Positions 11,644 to 22,550 of a DNA stretch of 64,000 bases are shown here, in pieces. The stretch comes from Desmodesmus armatus (Eukaryota > Chlorophyta > Chlorophyceae > Sphaeropleales > Scenedesmaceae): NCBI GenBank assembly GCA_007449985.2, contig VIIQ02000184.1, forward strand, positions 1 to 64,000, in the 5' to 3' direction. The notes beneath the pieces are model-generated. The model searched no databases. It was given only the letters and a program-made list of their open reading frames with translations, and was not told the origin of the DNA. How positions within the stretch are numbered: position 1 is the stretch's first letter; every line of letters starts with the position of its first letter. Both the position numbers and the translations under genes were made by a program.

Positions 11644-11873
11644 AGCCAGAAACCCTAATCCTGCCACCATAACCCTAACTGCTACACAAAACCCTATCAC
11701 TCCAGCACGCTGGTTTCTTTGGTGGCTCGCGCTGACGGCTGTTGGGTACTGTGGAGCCCGCAGGGCTCCACGGTCCACAGCCGTCAGCGGCAGCCACCAA
11801 AGGATGCAGTGCTGGAGTGTTAGGGTTTTGGGTATCTGTTAGGGTTTTGGTGTTTGGAGTAGGGTTTCTGGCT
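11644..11873. repeat. 230-bp foldback element with telomere-like arms
   Basis: The two ends are exact 13-nt inverted repeats (agccagaaaccct at 11644-11656, its complement at 11861-11873). Moving inward, further blocks pair in register: cactccagcac with gtgctggagtg, ctttggtggct with agccaccaaag, gctgacggctgt with acagccgtcagc, and gtggagcc with ggctccac around a short centre at about 11757. Outer parts of both arms contain aaccctaa or ttagggttt words like plant/algal telomere repeats. It would form one long hairpin with small bulges. It may be a MITE or Foldback-type element. Confidence 0.8.
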
Positions 11874-11944
11874 CGGCGTAGCCCCTACGTACAGTTTAGG
11901 GTTTCTTTGGGGGGGGGGGGAGGGGGTACAGGGTTTAGGGTTTA

Positions 11945-12438
11945 TATGTATAGGCGATACGCTAGCAAGGCTCTAGCGCTGATGTTTGCTAGGAATCGGC
12001 ATCTTGGCCAGTTGTTGGCAAGCAATGCATGCTTCCACCTGACAGTGCTGTGGTTGCAACTGTCCTGTCCTGCATGCCTAATCGTCAGCCGCTTCCACCG
12101 TCCTCATGTGTCATGCTGTAAGTAGGTTTGTGGCTTTCCGTGCGTGCTGTGTCGTGCAGGGTTGTGCTTCCAGGGCGCAGCAGGTTGGTGTGCAGCAACA
12201 TCAGCGCCCTCCTGTGCAGCATAATGCAGAGCAGCTTTCAGATGATCGGCAGCGGGTGTTGGGGCTGTTGGTGCGACAGCAGGCAGACATACAGCAGCAT
12301 GCTCTTGTTGCAGTAGCTGACGTGTCCAGCACGGGGCCTGAGATGGCTCACTGGACACGCCCACTGCACAGGCTGAGGTGGATGCTCGAGGATACAAATG
12401 TGACGGAGGCCTTGCAACTGGTGTGGACTGGGTCGTGA
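11945..12438 (+). other. Possible two-exon coding fragment, unrecognised
   Basis: An open stretch ends in GCT followed by GTAAGT near 12118. A second open stretch begins after a CGTGCAG acceptor near 12160 and runs to the TGA at 12436-12438. The second piece has the composition of a real protein (Gln/Val/Arg rich, e.g. R-V-L-G-L-L-V-R-Q-Q-A-D) and then W-M-L-E-D-T-N-V. No family is recognised and no start is seen. It could be a relic of a mobile element. Confidence 0.22.
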
Positions 12439-12499
12439 AGTGCTTGGTACTTGTAACACATTGTCTTCTGTGGCTGATGATAGGGGCAGACGAATATGG

Positions 12500-13085
12500 T
12501 GTTAGGGGCTGGGGGGGACAGGCTAGTGGAATGTGGAATGGAAAGAACAGTGGAATATGGGGATAGGGGCTGGGGGGGGGGGGGGACATGCTAGTGGAAT
12601 GCGGAATTGAAGGAAGCAGTGGAATAGGGGTTTAGGGGGGGGGGGGGGCAGGCCAGTGGAATGTGGAATGGAAGGAAGCAGTGGAACAGAGGTTTGGGGG
12701 GGGGGCATGCTAGTGGAATGTGGAATGGAAGGAATCAGTGGAACAGGGTTTGGGGGGGGGGGGACAGGTTGGTGGAATGTGGAATGGAAAGGAATCAGTG
12801 GAACAGGGTGGGGGGGGGGACAGGCCAGTGGAATGTGGAATGGAAGGAATTAGTGGAACCGGGGTTGGGGGGGGACAGGCTAGTGGAATGTGGAATGGAA
12901 GGAATCAGTGGAACAGGGGTTGGGGGGGGGGGGACAGGCTAGTGGAATGTGGAATTGAAGGTATCAGTGGAACAGGGGTTTGGGGGGGGGGGGGGGGGGA
13001 CAGGCTAGGGGATTGTGGAATGGAAGGAAGCAGTGGAACAGGGGGTTGGGGCCAGGGGGGACAGGCTAGTGGAATGTGGAATTGC
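12500..13085 (+). repeat. G-rich minisatellite, about nine to ten monomers of roughly 55-65 bp
   Basis: The monomer is acaggctagtggaatgtgg, then aatggaaggaatcagtgg, then aacaggggtt and a run of 7-16 G. Monomers differ in G-run length and a few substitutions. The G runs and the nearby GGGG words make G-quadruplex formation on the plus strand likely. Open frames across it on both strands are artefacts of the repeat. Confidence 0.9.
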
Positions 13086-13745
13086 ACTAGAATCAATCAC
13101 CATTCTATACATACCCATCGGTATAGCGTGTGGTGCAACCTTGCCATTGCAAGTCTGCAACTCTGAAAATGAAAATTCAATGCAGCTCTGCAGTCAGGGA
13201 CAGCGTAGGGCCACTCTGCTGGAGCAATCACATATTCAGTAATGTTACCAGCATGTTTTGTCTTTCATTTTTTGTCAACAACTTGTGCATCACCAAGCCA
13301 ACACCATCATGTGCTGCCCTTGTGCCGTCCAGTGGATGAGAATGTAACCGAGAGTCACAACAAAACAATATTGGTAGCAACCTTTGGGCCACCATATCTG
13401 GGCCAGCTACCCATCCACAACAATGCATCCAAAGCAGTGCATAGATCAGCAGGCGGGAGATTGTGCATCTGGGTGGCATGCCATGCCACCCAGCACGGTG
13501 CTGAGCACTGCTGCCAGCAGGGCCTGCGCTACCTGCAGGCTTGGCTGTTTTTGCTAGCATTGTCGCACTGTATGCGCTCAACATGCAGCCCCTACAGATC
13601 TGATCACAGTTGAAGTCTGGCCTCAAACCTCCTGAAGCTCTGCACACTGTCACAACACGAGCCTCAGGGCCAAAGCCGCTGTAGTAAAGCCGCCAAAACA
13701 ACGGTCACCTGCGCTGCACGAGCTAAGCTGCCGCAGTCTATTAGG
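13086..13745. other. Spacer without a recognisable gene
   Basis: Only short frames lacking conserved motifs are present on either strand. The segment joins the minisatellite to the Gln-rich patch. Confidence 0.35.
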
Positions 13746-14212
13746 CTAACTGCCAGCGCCCCTGTCAGCACCACCATTGGTGGTGTGGCTGTCAGGCAGC
13801 TGAGGACCTGTCCCCAGTCCAGGCAACAGCGGCATGTACTGCTGCTGTCCCAGTGCCGCTGTGATAGGTCCCTGGCCAGCTGCCCCTAGCGGCTCCAGCT
13901 GGCTGGGCAGTGGTGGCGATGGGTATGCAAAACGGAAATTGGATGCCGTTAGAGGCACAAACACCAGGGGCGTTTGCTGCTGCTGCTGCTGTGGCTGCTG
14001 CAATGGCTGTGGCTGCTGCTGCTGCGGTGTTGCGCTGTGTGTCTGGCTCCCATACTGCTCTGTTGAGCTGTTGGGTATGCTTGACCAAACTGTGGGGTCT
14101 GTGGCTGACAGCAGACCTGATTGAGCGAAGCTGTGGGTTGCATGGGCTCCAGCGGCTTCATGGGTTGACCAAACAGCGCTATGCCGGCGCCTGCGCAGAC
14201 AGGAGAGTGCAA
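13746..14212 (-). other. Gln/Pro-rich open fragments, possible degenerate coding exon
   Basis: On the minus strand a CAG-rich tract leads into a frame reading T-P-L-V-F-V-P-L-T-A-S-N-F-R-F-A-Y, then a Pro/Gly/Gln-rich tail ending at 13746. Just upstream another frame reads P-M-K-P-L-E-P-M-Q-P-T-A. Together they look like a disordered protein tail with a frame break in the CAG tract. No family or start is recognised. Confidence 0.25.
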
Positions 14213-14219
14213 AGTGCGG

Positions 14220-15680
14220 CCTACTTCAACCGCTGAAGGCTGTGCGCATTGTCCAGTTGAACGTGACCGTCTGTCATGTTTAGAGGCTCCGCAGGGACTG
14301 GGACTGCCAGCCTGGTAGAGTGTGCAGACTCTACTGATAGTACTTGAAGAACTCCTGGGGGCCCGGCCTCCTGGGCCAATATGTAGTCCCCTTGCACATG
14401 CATGAGCCCCGCATAGCTGTCACATAGATCATCTATCATTGTGCATGCACAATGCGCAGGGCACAATGCGCGCTAGTATTCCTGGTATGATGTGATGCCA
14501 CAATGCACACATGCCCGGCGACACCATAACTCAGCCTGAGGCTTGAAAGCCGTTTGAGCCGGCCAGGCTTGCAGCATGCAAAAGCATGTGGGACTTGGGT
14601 GCAGGCACCCATCTGACTTCCAAGTCAGGCTGCATTGGGCCACAAGCATATCCAATGTTCAACATGAACAGGGGCCAGTGCCAATTTATGTACGCACCTC
14701 CCAAGCAATGATGCTGCACAGGTGGCACGTCCTGTTCGTTTGCCGTCCTTGGGCTGCTTGAGGTATTGGGCAGGCCACCAGTTGTGCCCGCCTGCTGTGC
14801 AGCTGCTGATGTGTTGCTGACATGGCATGCATGAAGTCCCAAGGAAATATGAAACTGATAAGGTATCAGGAAGTTCAGTATGTTTTGAACAGTATGGGAT
14901 TCGAACCCATCACAGTGTGTGGTTGCCCACAGACACCATGGCACCAGGCAAAGTCCTGAGGGGTGCATGGGTGGTAGCCTTGTGAGGCCACCACACCACA
15001 CGGCCCCAATGCAACATGCAGTGCATGCCTACTGCTGCTGCCTGCTGCAACACCTCAGCTGTCTGCATGCCACATGCAAGCAAGCTGCCTAACAGCTGCA
15101 CCTACCTGTGGATGGGTAAAGACCCATGTGGATGAACGACAACCACCTCCACCCCTAGTGGACAGACACCTTCCCCCTGCAGAGGGAGCCACCGGTTCAA
15201 GGCGCTCTGCAGGTTTCAGCGTGTCTGCTCAGGGCTTTGGTGACGTACAGTGCTGCTGCTGTTTCACTGAACTGTCTGCTGTAAGCCCACACCAGCTTCA
15301 ACAGGATCCCCAGGGCAGGAGTGCGTGACACCCCCACCCTTCACCTGAGGCCCAAGGCATGACCCTGGGAGCTGGCACACTGCAGCAGGGCCGGGGAGCC
15401 ACTGCTGCAGGGTCGTCTGATGCGCTAGGAGGTACTGCTCCACCAACAGCCAGTGCCGGAGTGGGTTTCGGCGACACTGTACACCACTGCGACACTTTAC
15501 CCTTTTCACCTCACCGCCGAACACCAAAAAAAGTCACGTTACAGAATGAGCCACAACTTTGCACATTTGCTGCACATGTGCCCACAAGACAAATGCACAC
15601 ACAAACAATCGTCCCACACACTGGCGTCATGCACAACCACCAGCGCCCAACTGTCACCAAGTCAAATCCTAGCAACCGCC
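14220..15680. other. Non-coding stretch with one tRNA-like relic
   Basis: No protein-coding motif is recognised on either strand. A tRNA-like minus-strand segment lies at about 14885-14996. The word acccttttcac occurs near the right side (15499) and again at 17958, on either side of the Rep gene. Confidence 0.35.
14885..14996 (-). repeat. tRNA-derived relic (SINE-like or tRNA pseudogene)
   Basis: On the minus strand gggttcgaatccc forms a perfect T-arm and B box, with a stem of five pairs. Following bases actgttc could be a 3' acceptor strand. About 90 nt upstream lies tggcctcacaagg, an imperfect A box. The spacing is long and no clean acceptor stem or anticodon arm can be folded by eye, so it is probably not a functional tRNA. 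Confidence 0.35.
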
Positions 15681-15686
15681 GACCAG

Positions 15687-17427
15687 TCACGCGTCATCGG
15701 AATCACTATCCAGACCACAAGACAGGTGCTGGTCATGGTGCAGGAGATCACCATGCCAGCGCAGCTGCTCACCTGCACGCAGCTCGCGCGCAGCAGCATC
15801 AGTCATCACCTGCAAATCAGCAGCAGGCTCAGTCTGCTGAACGGGACGCCAGGGACGACGGATCTGCGTGTTGCGCTCATACGCCAACTCGCGCACAGCA
15901 GGCCTGTTGTCCACTAACGACCCAACAGTGACACCACGTTCACGCGCATCATCAACAAGCTGCAGCAGCACCTCATCATCACGATCAACCTCAGCAGAAG
16001 GCACACCCGCAAACGACAGCCTGGATGCTGCAACAGCACCATCCTTGAACAACACAGCTGCCACACCCGCTGGTGTCACATTGAAAGGCATGCATGCAGA
16101 CAACCACACCACCTCTGAGCGTGTGCTGTCCATGCCCTGCCCCATGTATGGCACCGCCCAGCCAGCATCAAAGTAGTACTGGCCAGAAGCGATCATGGCA
16201 TAGCCGATAGCTGCCAGGGACACCTTCAGCCTAGCACGCAGCTCAAACTCACGATATGTAACAGCACGCTCCATGATGTTGTGCTGTGTGAGAGCCACCC
16301 TGTGCTTGAGGGCAGAGCCATGCAGCCGCATCAAGTGCTCTCCCTCTTCCAACTCAAGCGGCGTGACATTGTGCAGCATCTCTCGATACTCCTGCCGGCC
16401 CTTGCACTTGCGTGCATACCCTATCAAACCCTCCCATGTGTGCAGCCCCTTGTTGGCGGCCTTCTTCATGCACACACTGCAGTGCAGGTCAGCATAGCCA
16501 GCCACATGCTCTGCCAGCCAAGCCATCAGCTCATGCTTGATTTTGACGCTGCTGCTGCTGCGCTTTTTCAGCACACCCTGCACATGCAGGTGCTTGAACG
16601 CATCGCCGCGCTCAGTGCACATACACCCAGCCTTGCACCGCTCACGCACAAAGGACGCTGCAGCATCATACACTTCCCAGGGGATGTCGCCCCCTGGCAC
16701 CACAATGGTGACGCTGCAAGTCAGCACACGGTCCTTGCCTCTGCACACATCGCTGTCCTCACTGTCTGAAGGTGGTGCATCACGGTCTGGCGGACGGCGC
16801 TGTCGCCGCAGCTCTGCTTTGAGGAACTCCGCACCTGCAGACCTGCACAGCAACAGTGCATGCAGCAGTGCGTGGAATCAGTCAGTGTACCAGATGCAGC
16901 AGAGCATATCATGGGTGCTGCACCAAACCGTTCAGGCTGTGCTGCTGAGCACCTGCTGCTAGGCAGCACAGTAGTGGCTGAGATGCGGTTCCGTTTGGCC
17001 AGTGCACGTATACTGGTGACAAACAACGTGTACATGGGTTGTAGATAACACACCTGCGCTTCTGTTGACGCGTGCGTGGGGCAGCACGTTGTTTGCGCTG
17101 TGCTGCTGTTGCCTGTTGCTTCTTCTTCTTTGCAGCCTGTTGCTTGCGCGGCTTGGCAAATGGTCTGCCAGCAGCCTGCACAGTCAATCACATCGCTTAG
17201 ATGCTTGGTCCGTATCGGAGCAGGCCATGCGGAACACTGCAAGCAGCCCAACACACCTTGCGAGGACGCCCTCTGATACCGCGATTCTGCTCGGCTTTGA
17301 GCTCAGCTTCGTCAACATTGGGGTCGCTGTATACAGAATCAGACTGCCCGGCCTCTGCCTGGCTGCCACCCGTGTCGGAGGTGCCATCCGACTCTGAACC
17401 GGCACAGGCAGCTCGTGTGCGCACCAT
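15687..17427 (-). CDS. HUH-endonuclease Rep protein, three exons, Replitron-like
   Basis: The likely product is a single-strand-nicking Rep (Y1 HUH endonuclease) for rolling-circle-type transposition. Exons run 17427-17257, 17175-17054 and 16842-15687, with AAG/GTGTGT and CAG/GTGTGT donors and TGCAG acceptors. Phases agree and give about 482 residues with no stop. Exon 1 is acidic. Exon 2 is a Lys/Gln/Arg tract that could be a nuclear signal. Exon 3 has L-T-C-S-V-T-I-V (motif 1), K-H-L-H-V-Q-G (the HUH motif) and G-Y-A-R-K (catalytic Tyr with Lys three residues on). After these comes a conserved-looking region around Y-Y-F-D-A-G-W-A. No helicase domain follows, unlike Helitrons or CRESS viruses. 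This matches the Replitron group reported from Chlamydomonas and other algae. The frame is intact, so it may be active. Confidence 0.72.
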
Positions 17428-17754
17428 GCGAATGCTGACAGTAATATATGCAACAACTGTACAACGAAGTTGTGTTTGCCGATGTGGGAAGTCTAGACAA
17501 ATACCACACCAGTTCCGACACGACACAGTCAGCCGGAGCATGTAGCGTTGACCGAGCGGTTGCTGTAACTGTCGACGTCCGATGTTCAGCAAGCGAAGCC
17601 GCTGGCCTTGCTGGTATTGTGGATATATCACTGAATTGCGTTCTGCATGTACGACATTTTCCCGCCCTTAGACCGAAAGTGATTTTTCCTCCATCGCACA
17701 CCGCGCATCATCCCGCCCAACCCAGCATGCTGCGATTCTCACATACATATGCAC

Positions 17755-17916
17755 CCGTTGGTGGCGCCTCGGCTTCGCCTCGGCGCCACCACAGCATGCA
17801 CGGGCAGGCGGTACAGTTTGACCAGCCCCCAGCAGCAGCACACCGCATCGGGGTGAATTGATGAGGGGGGCATCGGCGTGCCTGCGGCACGCCGATGCAG
17901 CACGCGCCGCGGCGCG
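17755..17916. promoter_or_regulatory. Three strong hairpins upstream of the Rep gene
   Basis: TGGTGGCGCC at 17759-17768 pairs with GGCGCCACCA at 17782-17791. A 13-bp stem at 17870-17882 pairs with 17886-17898 around a TGC loop. A 14-nt perfect palindrome lies at 17903-17916. HUH enzymes bind and nick at hairpins, so these may be the element's origin or terminus. The position, 330-490 bp upstream of the Rep start, fits either. No nick site is identified. Confidence 0.5.
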
Positions 17917-18257
17917 GCTCTGCGTCGCCGCACTTTTCCCACCCCCACCTTTGTTCACCCTTTTCACGCCAATGTGACCACACTGGGCCGTGGGCGTGGC
18001 TGTTGGCAGAGAACCTCCAACATATACGGGTTCAACCGCACCAGTGATGTGGGCGTGCTGAAAGGTATCGCTGAGCACGAACGCGGAAGCTGCTGCTGAA
18101 GCTGGAGCTGCTGCTGTCTGAGCTGGGCTTGGGCTGTGTGCAGGATGCCGCTGCATGCATGCCCATGCGGTGAAATAAACACCGTGCTATACTCAAAATG
18201 AAGCAACCAGCTGTTGTCTGGAGCAAAGTCGCAGCAAGCCGGACTAGGTACTGCCCG
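17917..18257. other. Spacer between the Rep hairpins and the dispersed repeat
   Basis: No gene is seen. It includes acccttttcac (near 17958), repeated from 15499, which could be a terminal direct repeat of the Rep element. Confidence 0.3.
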
Positions 18258-19250
18258 CAGGCAATAAATTATGTTGGGAAGCGGCCATACTGACTTAATC
18301 AGACAGGGATGATGTGAAGGTGTCAGTAAGTATACAATACACAACCAGGGGCCTGGCTTTTGAGGCCCTCAGAGTTGTTACCTGGCAGCGGAATCGTCGC
18401 CAGCCTCAACAACGGCTGAATCGCGATGCTGAGAGCGCCGCGTACAGGGGGAGATATGCAAAAATATATCTACCATCGCATTCAGGATGCTCTCACGGTC
18501 AAGCAGACACCCCAAGTGGGCATCCACCCCTCCACAGCAGCACAGCTGAAAGTGGTGTTGGCACCAACCTACTTGTTGAGTGAATGGGTTTCTTGAGATC
18601 AGGAGGCTCTCAATGCATACTTGTTCGCCTTATCAAGCGTTCTTCACCTTTTTTCCGGGGGAGGAGCGCCGTACTCATGCAGCACGGCAGCTCAAGGCTC
18701 TGTGGCCAGCTCTGCTCCATGTGGGCACCAGCTCTGCTGCCACACAAGAACCCAAATCACCAGCAGATGCAGTACTGGAAAAGAATGGGACTAGCAGTGC
18801 AACATCTCGGCCGGGGCCACAGCAAGTATTTCACTGGGCCATGCACGATGCAGCAGTGTTTCAAGCACCAAGCACCACTCATCACACTTCGTCTGCTGCT
18901 CATGAACTGCGGGATGCAGGGTTGGAGATGCACGTTCCTTTGCATTCAGGGCGTGCGTGCGGTCAAGCAGACACCCCATGTGGGCACCAACACTCCAAGT
19001 TAGCAAAGAGATGTGTGGGGCAGAGGGCCTCTGCACATCTGCCTGCGCTGATGCAGTCATTGCAAGTCATTTATGGTGCTTGCATGCACCACTCGTCACC
19101 ATCGTGGCAGGGTTGCTATGTTCTTGCACGGCAACAGCCAAAAGTGCCTAAAGCAGCTAGACAAAAAGCCAAAGCAGGCCGCTGTCATAGTCCACAACCA
19201 ACAGCAGTGCCTTGTCAGACGCACATCAGCGCTGCAACTTCTCCTTTGAT
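18258..19250 (+). repeat. Dispersed repeat family, copy 2
   Basis: This is collinear with 8484-9460 over about 1 kb, with scattered substitutions and small indels. It carries the same recurring catgtgggcacca sub-repeat and the same tctgctgctcatgaa block. It ends near the start of the LINE array. No coding motif is recognised. Confidence 0.7.
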
Positions 19251-20900
19251 TTGAATGAAGGTGTTACACGGGTTAAGAATGAATGAAGGTGTTACACGGG
19301 TTTCTCAAGCAACTACGTTGCAACCGAACCCAGCCACGGATGGACACAACCAGCACGGAAGGGGGCCGTTCGGACAAACCCCACCATCAAAAGCTTGTCA
19401 CGCACACTCAGTGTGCTTCCAGATTGCGAACACAGAGATATAATACACTGGAAGGACTGAATGGCGCCAACGGCACTGCTTCTCGCACCTGCAGGGTTGC
19501 GACAAGAAAGGGCGGACGGAACAGAAAACAGCGAACACACAGCTGCGAGCCACAAAACACTCCCACATGTTGCAGTGGGCGCACGTGGGGGCAACTTCAC
19601 CGACACCACCAGTCGCTGCACTGTTCACAAGCCAGCAGGATAGAAGTCACACAGCAGCCAGCAACTCACATGTCACCACATGCAGAAGCTCAATGCCTAA
19701 CTACCCGCAAACCGTTGCCTCCTGACAGCACCACATGCCATGCAATGAAAGGCTGCTGTGTGAGCGCAAGCCCCTGCGTTGCAACTGAACCCAGCCACGG
19801 ATGGACACAACCAGCACGGAAGGGGGCCGTTCGGACAAACCCCACCATCAAAACCTTTGATTGGAGGAGCGAGTGCCTTTTTTTTAAGAAGAAGGGGTTA
19901 CAGGGCGACACACGCAGCTACGCTGCAACGACACCCAGCATCGGAAGGGAACCAAAGTCCTTTGCAGGACCTACAAGGACGGGAACAGACAGCACGGAAA
20001 GGAGAGAACCCGCCACCATAGATGTCTGCAGAGGAGACTGTCTGAAAGGAGGGGACCACATGCAAGGCTTCAACCCCACAAAGCCAGCCACACAGACAAG
20101 AGGGCTTCCACCAGTACAAAGCCGAACACACACCCCCATGCCCCCGGGGCGACCACTTCGAACACAATGTGGAAGAAAGGCTCCAGCTGTGCTGCGATAC
20201 ACACCCCCAAGACAGGTGCCCGGGGTGTTAGAGCGACACCTTTGTATACCGGGCTGCCCCAAGTCAGCGCGCCCAAGCACCTGCACCGTTCACAGGCCAG
20301 CAACACTGCCCCCTACAACCAGGCCCAAGGCCACTGCATGGCCCTTGCCTGTGTTCTGCTGCCACTGCTGCTGCACACCAGCACCTGCCTGCTGACTCAG
20401 CGGACTGCTGCTGATCCAGCCAAAGCTGCTGCTGCTGCTGCTGCTGCTGCTGTAAACGCGACAAAACCACGGCACAGTGAAGATAATCAACACTGTGCGT
20501 GATGCTGCACGCCAGCTGCTGCTCAAGCTCCAGCTCCAGCTCTCCAGCTACTGCTGTCAACTGCTACTGCCCCACCGGTCCGACAGCCCACTGTGCTGGC
20601 CAAAACGCTGGTCCGAAACAGCCACAACACAAACATAGAAACCAACAAAAACAAGGGACCACACAACAACCCCAGCGAGAGGCCTACGTGAAAGACCCAC
20701 GTCAGCACATCGCGATGGCTGAGCTCAGCCCGTGCTGCACAGGCTGCCTCCTGATCCGCGGAACAGACACAAGAGGAATAACTACTGACTATAATAGGGG
20801 CGAAACACACCAGCGAGGCTGGGCTGGGACAGCCCCTGGCACATGTTGCAGCGCCGTGCTGATGCGAGGCAGTTTTACGGCATGCCCAGGCCAGAGGGAC
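19251..20900 (-). mobile_element. LINE-derived tandem copy A (3' end to the left)
   Basis: Read on the minus strand this ends with the LINE C-terminus, the 3' UTR and a short (ATTC)n tail. The first 1.1 kb (20900-19790) is not LINE ORF and has no recognisable gene. It ends in a second partial copy of the 3' UTR start at 19788-19860, so the copy is a composite. A GCT-repeat tract lies near 20428. At its right edge sits the 9-bp word ctacatgaa (20901-20909). The left end has an extra partial tail copy (19254-19280). Confidence 0.65.
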
Positions 20901-20909
20901 CTACATGAA

Positions 20910-22541
20910 GAATGAATGAATGAATGAAGGTGTTACACGGGTTTCTCAAGCAACTACGTTGCAACTGAACCCAGCCACGGATGGACACAACCAGCACGGA
21001 AGGGGGCCGTTCGGACAAACCCCACCATCAAAAGCTTGTCACGCACACTCAGTGTGCTTCCAGATTGCGAACACAGAGATATAATACACTGGAAGGACTG
21101 AATGGCGCCAACGGCACTGCTTCTCGCACCTGCAGGGTTGCGACAAGAAAGGGCGGACGGAACAGAAAACAGCGAACACACAGCTGCGAGCCACAAAACA
21201 CTCCCACATGTTGCAGTGGGCGCACGTGGGGGCAACTTCACCGACACCACCAGTCGCTGCACTGTTCACAAGCCAGCAGGATAGAAGTCACACAGCAGCC
21301 AGCAAATCACATGTCACCACATGCAGAAGCTCAATGCCTAACTACCCGCAAACCGTTGCCTCCTGACAGCACCACATGCCATGCAATGAAAGGCTGCTGT
21401 GTGAGCGCAAGCCCCTGCGTTGCAACTGAACCCAGCCACGGATGGACACAACCAGCACGGAAGGGGGCCGTTCGGACAAACCCCACCATCAAAACCTTTG
21501 ATTGGAGGAGCGAGTGCCTTTTTTTTAAGAAGAAGGGGTTACAGGGCGACACACGCAGCTACGCTGCAACGACACCCAGCATCGGAAGGGAACCAAAGTC
21601 CTTTGCAGGACCTACAAGGACGGGAACAGACAGCACGGAAAGGAGAGAACCCGCCACCATAGATGTCTGCAGAGGAGACTGTCTGAAAGGAGGGGACCAC
21701 AGGCAAGGCTTCAACCCCACAAAGCCAGCCACACAGACAAGAGGGCTTCCACCAGTACAAAGCCGAACACACACCCCCATGCCCCCGGGGCGACCACTTC
21801 GAACACAATGTGGAAGAAAGGCTCCAGCTGTGCTGCGATACACACCCCCAAGACAGGTGCCCGGGGTGTCAGAGCGACACCTTTGTATACCGGGCTGCCC
21901 CAAGTCAGCGCGCCCAAGCACCTGCACCGTTCACAGGCCAGCAACACTGCCCCCTACAACCAGGCCCAAGGCCACTGCATGGCCCTTGCCTGTGTTCTGC
22001 TGCCACTGCTGCTGCACACCAGCACCTGCCTGCTGACTCAGCGGACTGCTGCTGATCCAGCCAAAGCTGCTGCTGCTGCTGCTGCTGCTGCTGTAAACGC
22101 GACAAAACCACGGCACAGTGAAGATAATCAACACTGTGCGTGATGCTGCACGCCAGCTGCTGCTCAAGCTCCAGCTCCAGCTCTCCAGCTACTGCTGTCA
22201 ACTGCTACTGCCCCACCGGTCCGACAGCCCACTGTGCTGGCCAAAACGCTGGTCCGAAACAGCCACAACACAAACATAGAAACCAACAAAAACAAGGGAC
22301 CACACAACAACCCCAGCGAGAGGCCTACGTGAAAGACCCACGTCAGCACATCGCGATGGCTGAGCTCAGCCCGTGCTGCACAGGCTGCCTCCTGATCCGC
22401 GGAACAGACACAAGAGGAATAACTACTGACTATAATAGGGGCGAAACACACCAGCGAGGCTGGGCTGGGACAGCCCCTGGCACATGTTGCAGCGCCGTGC
22501 TGATGCGAGGCAGTTTTACGGCATGCCCAGGCCAGAGGGAC
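20910..22541 (-). mobile_element. LINE-derived tandem copy B, near-identical to copy A
   Basis: It repeats copy A with a period of 1641 bp and only a few substitutions, including the composite 5' part and the GCT tract. Tail words gaatgaatgaatgaagg are at the left edge and ctacatgaa at the right (22542-22550). Copies A and B may be one insertion that was later duplicated. Confidence 0.75.
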
Positions 22542-22550
22542 CTACATGAA

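Noticed and set aside
12500..13166. Long Gly/Trp frames in the minisatellite
   Set aside because: Frames arise because monomers contain few stops; no conserved length or start.
15687..17427. Integrated CRESS-virus Rep
   Set aside because: No superfamily 3 helicase (Walker A/B) follows the HUH domain, and the gene has introns.
19283..20395. 370-codon plus-strand frame, repeated at 20981-22036
   Set aside because: It lies antisense to the LINE copies and their 3' UTR, is Thr/Pro/Arg biased and has no motif; the repeat alone explains its recurrence.
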